From positions 32,129,105 to 32,193,104 of the forward strand of contig OX578278.1 in the NCBI GenBank assembly GCA_951217055.1: a stretch of 64,000 nt of DNA, in the 5' to 3' direction. Of the stretch, positions 58,036 through 64,000 are shown in pieces (position 1 is the stretch's first letter; the number at the start of each line of letters is the position of its first letter). The notes beneath the pieces were generated by a model. The model was given only the letters and a program-made list of their open reading frames with translations, was not told the origin of the DNA and did no database searches. This stretch comes from Gerris lacustris. Taxonomy: Eukaryota > Arthropoda > Insecta > Hemiptera > Gerridae. The position numbers and the translations under genes are program-made.

Positions 58036-60150
58036 ACACACAAAAAAAAAAAAAAACAATAATCCTCATATACCCAAAAAAATCTTAAAAATGTATATCT
58101 TGATAACAGTTCGATCTAGAGACCTTGGAGTAGTTTCATTTGGTTTGGAAGATAGAGATGCAATTAATATCGTGTGTTTCACGTCATTACAATAAACTGT
58201 TCAAAAGGTAAAGCTAAAACAAAATTTTAAATGGAACTTTGAACTCGTCAAATTGCCTACGGACTCTTTATATGTACTTAAAGCACACACGTGGTTATTT
58301 CATTATTGAATATTTTAAGAAATATGTATCGTAGATTTGTTAACACCAAGGATAAAACAATTATTAGTGTGAGATATACAGGACATACTAACTAATTAAT
58401 GTATTTTACGTAGCAGATAAATGAAGTTATTCTTTTAATGATGGAAAACTTTATATTTGTAACTACAATTGCTATTTAAATTCTAAGAACGTTTGAGGAA
58501 TTAATTCAACCATTAGAAGATATATTTCAGTAATAGGATAGTTATAAACGTCAGAAGCTTCTGCTGCAAGTGTAATGAGTAATGAGTAATGACTAATGAC
58601 AAACGATTATATACAATTTTAAAGTAATAATTTATAATATTTATGTTTGAGGAGATATGGAATTAATTTAATACATTCTTATATATTGAACTAACATTCA
58701 CCCCACGCTCTGCAAGGGGTTCATGCTAGGTATTAGGGGCTATGTTTCCTATTATCATGGAGGCCTAGCAATAAATTGAAATACCTAAATAATTTAAGTT
58801 CCAAAGTCTTCTAGATATAGAATCAGGACTATATTAGACATCATTCGTTCTCTCCAAATCGTAGTTAGGAGTCAGTCTATTTATATAAATTAAAAAATAA
58901 CCAATCGAAACTAAGTAATATAGTAATAATTAGTAATAAATAACAATGCTAGAAAAAATATATTATATAGAAAATAAACTTAGTCGAAGTCAAACCTACT
59001 TAAACTGGGAGGTCATTGAACAATCATCAACCATTTGTACATTAATTTAATTACCACTCTCTTCTCTCAATACGTCAGTTGCACCAGTAAATATTTAATA
59101 ACTCTAGTTCTAGGACAAATTAATAAAATAATAAATACTCCATTTAAAGAGCATTAGTGTGAGGTTTAAGCAGCCCAATCAGAAATTAAATCGCTCAATA
59201 ATTGCGGACGCCATATGAGCTCAAAGTAAAAATAAAAAATATATCACATTTAGTTCTATTTAAGGTAGAACCGATGAAGTTACGACAAAAAGTCATAAAA
59301 CAAAAGTTGTAGATCTTTTAAAATCAGTTACCGCTGGAGCAGTCTGCTTTTCGATACGACTTGCCGCGTTTAGCCGCAATAGGCCTCCAAATAAACTTTA
59401 TAGTTGCGTCCGCCATCTTTAATTTTTTAAGGGGGGTAACATATTTTTTTTTTAACTTTTCTAGTCGGTTCGGGCCAATTTCCGACCAAACGCAAAAAAC
59501 CGCGAGTCTCTAGGAGGTCTAGAAGTACCCAAACATTTTGATTAGCGATGGTGGGTTAACCTAATATTTTTAGGTTATTTCTTTAGATATAGGCACATTT
59601 GAATGTGTGAAATGAAAAAGTACCCAACAAATTTTCAATTCTAACCAATGTACAGTCAAAGCTAATTTTATATATAGATGTTTATATTAAGCTGCAACTT
59701 GATTGAATAGCAATATATCAAATAACAACTCAATTTAAAGTAATTTACCGACAAAAGACAAAAACCATTAACTCTATGGCATCTTTTGTTTTTTACACTT
59801 CTCTCCTAATCAAAGTCGGGCTAGCCAGGTTTTCCCCAAGGAATTCACTTGCTAGGGAAGACCGAAAGCGCGAATTTTTGAAAACGAAAAAAATACATCC
59901 TCTAAAAACTTATGTACTTATGAGAAAACACGTGTACCACCTAGGTCTCCGCAAGGAGCCTTGAAGTTAGTAATTTTATAAAAAATAATATCAACAAATT
60001 ATATATAACCGGCCCACCCTACACTTGGCCTTAAGGTCAACTTAAAGTACGACAACGACAACATGACTATTCTATTATTACACATTGAACTCTTTTTTTA
60101 ATTAAGAAATATTTAACTGAACTATTATATTACCACATATTTACTTTTTC
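58036..60150. other. Intergenic DNA with repeat fragments, no gene supported
   Basis: 58080-58310 is a relative of the intron-4 repeat at 35860-36115. 59240-59560 is less AT-rich and has an element-like look (cttgccgcgtttagccgcaa, ggttcgggccaatttccgac), but no protein could be read. The ORF at 59776-59964 has no recognisable motif. Confidence 0.5.
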
Positions 60151-60154
60151 ATTA

Positions 60155-61222
60155 ATTGAGCTGAGCGAAGCGAATCTCTTATATACACTTTGCATTTTTT
60201 CTGACGCATACTCTTCCTGAACGGCTGAACCGATCTGCACAAAATTTGGCACGGTCATAGTGACTAACCACAGGAAGGTATAAATCAGAAATGGCCCAAA
60301 TTGGTACACAGGGGTACGGGGAACGGGGTACAAAAGTTTCCTCCTGAACGGCTGTACCGATTCGCACGAAATTCGGCACGGTCACAGTGGCCAACCATAG
60401 GAAAGTATAAATCTGAAATGGTCCGAATTGGTACACAGGGCTATTTACCCCTGGGTACGGGGTACAAAATTTTCCTCCTGAACGGCTGAACCGATTCGCA
60501 CGAAATTCGGCACGGTCATAGTGACTAACCTCAGTAAGGTATAAATCTGAAATGGCCCAAATTGGTACACAGGGGTACGGGGAACGGGGTACAAAAGGTT
60601 CCTCCTGAACGGCTGAACCGATTCGCATGAAATTCGACACGGTCACAGTGGCCAACCATAGGAAAGTATAAATCTGAAATGGTCCGAATTGGTACACAGG
60701 GCTATTTACCCCTGGGTACGGGGTACAAAATTTTCCTCCTGAACGGCTGAACCGATTCGCACGAAATTCGGCACGGTCACAGTGGCCAACCATAGGAAGG
60801 TATAAATCTGAAATGGCCCAAATTGGTACACAGGGGCACGGGGTACAAAAGTTTCCTCCTGAACGGCTGAACCGATTCGCATGAAATTCGGCACGGTCAC
60901 AGTGGCCAACCATAGGAAAGTATAAATCTGAAATGGTCCAAATTGGTACATAGGAGTACGGGGTACGGGGTACAAAAGTGAAAATGGTATATGCCCTTCA
61001 TGATGCTTGTCGTTGGAAAGCTCTTCACGAGTACAGTTATTGTTGTCCCTGTTATGTTCAATTTTGTCATATTTTCATTTAAGAGGGGATAAAATAGAAA
61101 AACAGGGAAAAATGCTTTTTAATTAAAAATAGAGATTTTACTATTTTTGATCCGATTTCAGCTGTTTATAAATACAAATGTTTATTGTTTAAGATTAATA
61201 AGGACGCTCAGCTCAATATTGG
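60155..61222. mobile_element. Probable non-autonomous element with inverted ends around a tandem array
   Basis: attgagctgagcg near 60157 and cgctcagctcaat near 61206 are inverted and bracket the tandem array (60216-60980) and about 220 bp of AT-rich tail. The DNA outside both ends shares the phrase aatatttaactg-actattat, so the element may have inserted into a repeated unit. The class is unknown. Confidence 0.5.
60216..60980. repeat. Tandem array of 120-134-bp units with alternating lengths
   Basis: cctgaacggctgaaccgatt or a variant starts units at 60216, 60343, 60477, 60604, 60738 and 60858, with spacings 127, 134, 127, 134 and 120. The longer units carry an extra gctatttacccctgggta. The 244-codon minus-strand ORF (60179-60913) repeats a block with VYQFGPFQIYTFLWLATVTV and has no known domain; I read it as a by-product of a repeat with few stops. 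Confidence 0.9.
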
Positions 61223-61637
61223 AAGCAGACAACTGCATTGCACACCTAGTAAATATTTAACTGGACTATTATAATACCACATAATATATAACATTACTTA
61301 CTTATATATTGAGAAATATTTAACAGGACTATTTAATTGCCACATATTAACATTTCTTTTATTACACTCCTTTATTTAACTTCATTTGCTTTTTTCCAAG
61401 TCTTGTAACCTAAATTTGACCTACTTCCCAATTACCTAGAAAGAGGAAACTTGCACCAGATTATGTATTCCCGACGAAAATATAATTATCAGTAGTTAAT
61501 TAGAATTAGTTAAAATTTTGATTTAAATGATTAAATTTGAAAATTAACATTTTTTAAAAATTTGTTTGTTAAGAAATATTTTAATAGACTATTTTATTAC
61601 CACATATTTATTGTTATTTTTTTATTTAAAACAAATC
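61223..61637. repeat. Degenerate repeats of an 'aaatatttaactggactatt' unit
   Basis: Variants of this phrase followed by accacatat occur at about 60111, 61252, 61312, 61572 and 62536, often at the edges of elements. Possibly a decayed long-period tandem repeat that other elements entered. Confidence 0.45.
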
Positions 61638-62545
61638 ATGTGGTGCCGCGGGACACACGTTGGGAACGAAGTTCCTTACGCTTTGCATTAAATATGAATT
61701 ATAAAATCAATTGCTAAGTATATGATGCTAACTTTTTATATATGGGGGAGTTGGAAAAGAGAAAAAATTAAAACTAACTAACTATTATTACTTAGCGGAG
61801 TTAAGGCAATATTAAAAAAATAAAACATTTTTTTTATCGTTGAAGCGAGCGACTTGCAAAAAGTATGTATTGAATATTAAGAAAAAAAGTTAATCATTAT
61901 GAATTGATAGTTAAAGAGGATGGTTTTAGTATAGTGTGGGGACAGGACTGTTCCCTTACCCTCAAGCACGGCCCACTCAATTTTATTATAAAATATATCA
62001 CTTCACTACACAAAAAATTCGCTTGAATCAGGTTGAAATTTTACATGCCTGTTTCAATTGTAATTTAGACGATGTGTAAGAAGTTACACGTTCGGTGAAC
62101 TCGTTGTTTTCTCTATTTTAAACGTTTAGGTCTGCTTTAATAAATTAAGCGATCTTTAACACTTCATAGCGGTGTCGGTGTTTGTTTTACTAAAAACATT
62201 TATTTATAAAAGTTGTTTGTCTCATTAAATAGATGAAGTTAGAATATTTTCCCGTCCTAAAATTTCAATTTTACATTTAAAGCCTACGTTTACGCGAGTG
62301 TTGCACGCGAACGCTTGGACGGCTAACGTTGTCCAACGAACTCGCCCTGGGCATTGATAAAATGAACATGTGTACCAAATTTGAACTAAATCTGTCATCA
62401 TTTACACAAGTTATCGTCATCGGTCGATTTCGTGGCGGTTGGTTTTGTGGCGGTTGGTTTTGTGGCGGTCGTTTTTTCCGGATTCACTCCTGGGCTCCAG
62501 ACGCTGTAACGTGCCATAAGGAACTTCGTTCCAAAAATATTTAAC
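61638..62545 (+). repeat. Dispersed family E, longest copy
   Basis: Starts near gccgcgggacacacgttggg, with gaacgaagttccttacg. It contains ttgaagcgagcg (61841), the ttctctattttaaacgttta block, gtttacgcgagtgttgc and cgttgtccaacgaactcg. Near the end are gtggcggttggttttgtggc repeats, and it closes with gccataaggaacttcgttcc. The gaacgaagttcc palindrome at both ends may mark its borders. Non-coding. Confidence 0.65.
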
Positions 62546-64000
62546 TGGGCGATTTTATTACCTTATAATATATAACTTTATACACTATTTTATAACGATT
62601 TACAAAAGTAATATTAATTTTTTTAAAAAAATATAAATATTATTTGAACCTTTGTTACTAAGGATTCTATATGAATTTAAATTAGTACTCGGTATTATTT
62701 CCTAGATAATGATATTAATAATTTTATAATATTGATTATTGAAGTTATTCTAAGGCAGGTGCACGAATACAAGTGGATCACATTTTGAACCCTCAATCAC
62801 TTCAGTAAATATTAGTTCAAGTGTACAGTTGTACTCAATTGTGATCACGTTTACAAATTCACAATCAATCACGTTTTCCGTAAGCATTGAAGAGTAGTAG
62901 AGTCAATTCTCAAAAGATAAGAAGCTAGATTCTCTTGTTATCTTATGATTACTGTTATCAGTACCTTTGCACCTCGTGAGATTTGACCGGAATCGTTTAC
63001 TTGTTCATCGACCGGGGATTCATCTGCTCTAGATAAAGCAGGTGCATCAGGCTAACTGATTTTCAAAGTCTTGATATCCTATCTGCCAGACTAACAAACA
63101 AGGTATACAACTTTTGTTATTTTTTATTTTAATTTGTACTAAATAATTGCTGCAATATTTACAAAAATAAAATAAATTATTTGTATTAAAAAAGCTTTTA
63201 CGGACTCTACTTGAAAGTTAAAAACTAAGAAATATAATGAGGTTGAAAATATGTATATACTTTGTGTATTCCATAATAGAGTATCCTCGAGGAAAAGTAA
63301 TTATTTACTGCTTGTTCTCAAACCTTTAAAGATGATAATATTTTCTTGATTTGGTGTACAGTGGTGTTTAGTTTCTTGACAACTTTAAAACCACCCTCAT
63401 TTTTGATAGTACCGTCAAATATTATTTGAAGAAGTAGTTCAGAATTGCAAATTTAATATTGAATATTATTTTATTTTATGAAAGTAAAATAAATGACTAA
63501 TAAATTAAATAATATGCTGACATAAGAAAATATCAAAGTTTTTATCCAGCATCACAATCCAGAACCGCACTGGTAAATAATATACTCTCCGAATTAGGAT
63601 AGGTATAAGTACTTTAATTCTAGGATTTAATATTCCCAAGTTATAATGTAGATCCTTTAGATTTAGAATGTCCATGTTGGTATTCATAACAAGCTTAACA
63701 TTCTAGGTATGCTTTATTTACCATGCTGTTTAGCTGTTTTTATCAATAATACTAATAAAAATATTCCCATCCTTCAAAACGACGTTCTTCACCTAATTCT
63801 TTCATATCCCGCCGGATAAAAACAATAATTCCGATGACTTATACAATACGGTTATCTAAGAAATATATATTGAAATATCTAAATTAGATAAGAATTTATT
63901 TTCAAATGTTATTGCTGATTTGACTCTCACATTGACCATGAACGTATTGTTAATGACCTAATATACTCGCTCCCAAACAAATTATGATTGTACAACCTTA
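62546..64000. other. Terminal AT-rich DNA; possible untranslated first exon near 62.96-63.10 kb
   Basis: No ORF is supported. From 62955 to 63104 base composition rises towards unique, balanced sequence, with an initiator-like atcagtac at 62957-62964 and a donor-like aacaaggtatac at 63096-63107. This could be a 5' UTR exon of a gene to the right, but nothing else supports it. Confidence 0.2.

Noticed and set aside
60179..60913. 244-codon minus-strand ORF, the longest in the window
   Set aside because: It runs entirely through a tandem repeat, reads the same block again and again, has no known domain, and the unit lengths alternate. Best explained as a repeat with few stops; kept only as a finding to test.

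Overview
The window looks like gene-poor, AT-rich nuclear DNA from an insect, and a hemipteran-like genome is my best guess. The signs are one intron-split gene with GT-AG junctions and an AATAAA polyadenylation signal, long non-coding stretches, abundant microsatellites, and a dense mix of mariner, piggyBac-like, hAT-like, non-LTR and foldback elements. I see no bacterial or viral gene organisation. The species assignment is inference.

The one intact gene I can support lies at 30514-40592 on the + strand. It has seven coding exons that splice in frame into a 310-residue CRAL-TRIO (Sec14-like) lipid-transfer protein of the alpha-tocopherol-transfer-protein/clavesin type. Its introns are loaded with repeats. 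Intron 1 holds a 100-bp tandem array of 13 copies with no indels. Intron 5 holds a palindromic MITE, a 942-bp foldback mariner made of two head-to-head 5' halves, and a partial copy of a second foldback family.

Left part (1-30.5 kb): the end of a dispersed element (family D) abuts a 28-bp satellite built of strictly alternating dimers. Then come AT-rich DNA, a 714-bp foldback element (6449-7162), a long (TA)n/(T)n tract, and two hairpin-bearing elements near 12-13 kb. A possible tiny exon pair sits near 14.7-15.0 kb. Next are a 315-bp hAT-type MITE with its target-site duplication, a decayed non-LTR retrotransposon pol 3' end (17921-18785, minus strand), several small MITEs, and an inverted pair of family D copies (26.5 and 29.2 kb).

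Right part (40.6-64 kb): this region is almost entirely repeats. It has a 483-bp hAT-type element, a 1024-bp piggyBac-like element flanked by TTAA, and a foldback at 48.7-49.65 kb. A 1.1-kb hairpin-bearing element (52544-53639) has an apparent empty-site paralogue 1.4 kb away. Two copies of a roughly 600-bp family (F) carry a tRNA-like core and a terminal hairpin. There is also a 5S-rRNA-like segment, several members of a CpG-containing family (E), and a dimeric tandem array at 60.2-61.0 kb whose 244-codon antisense ORF is a by-product of the repeat.

The small ORFs scattered through the window are otherwise chance readings of AT-rich or repeat DNA. Family letters D-G are my own labels for repeats recognised within this window; I could not search a database.
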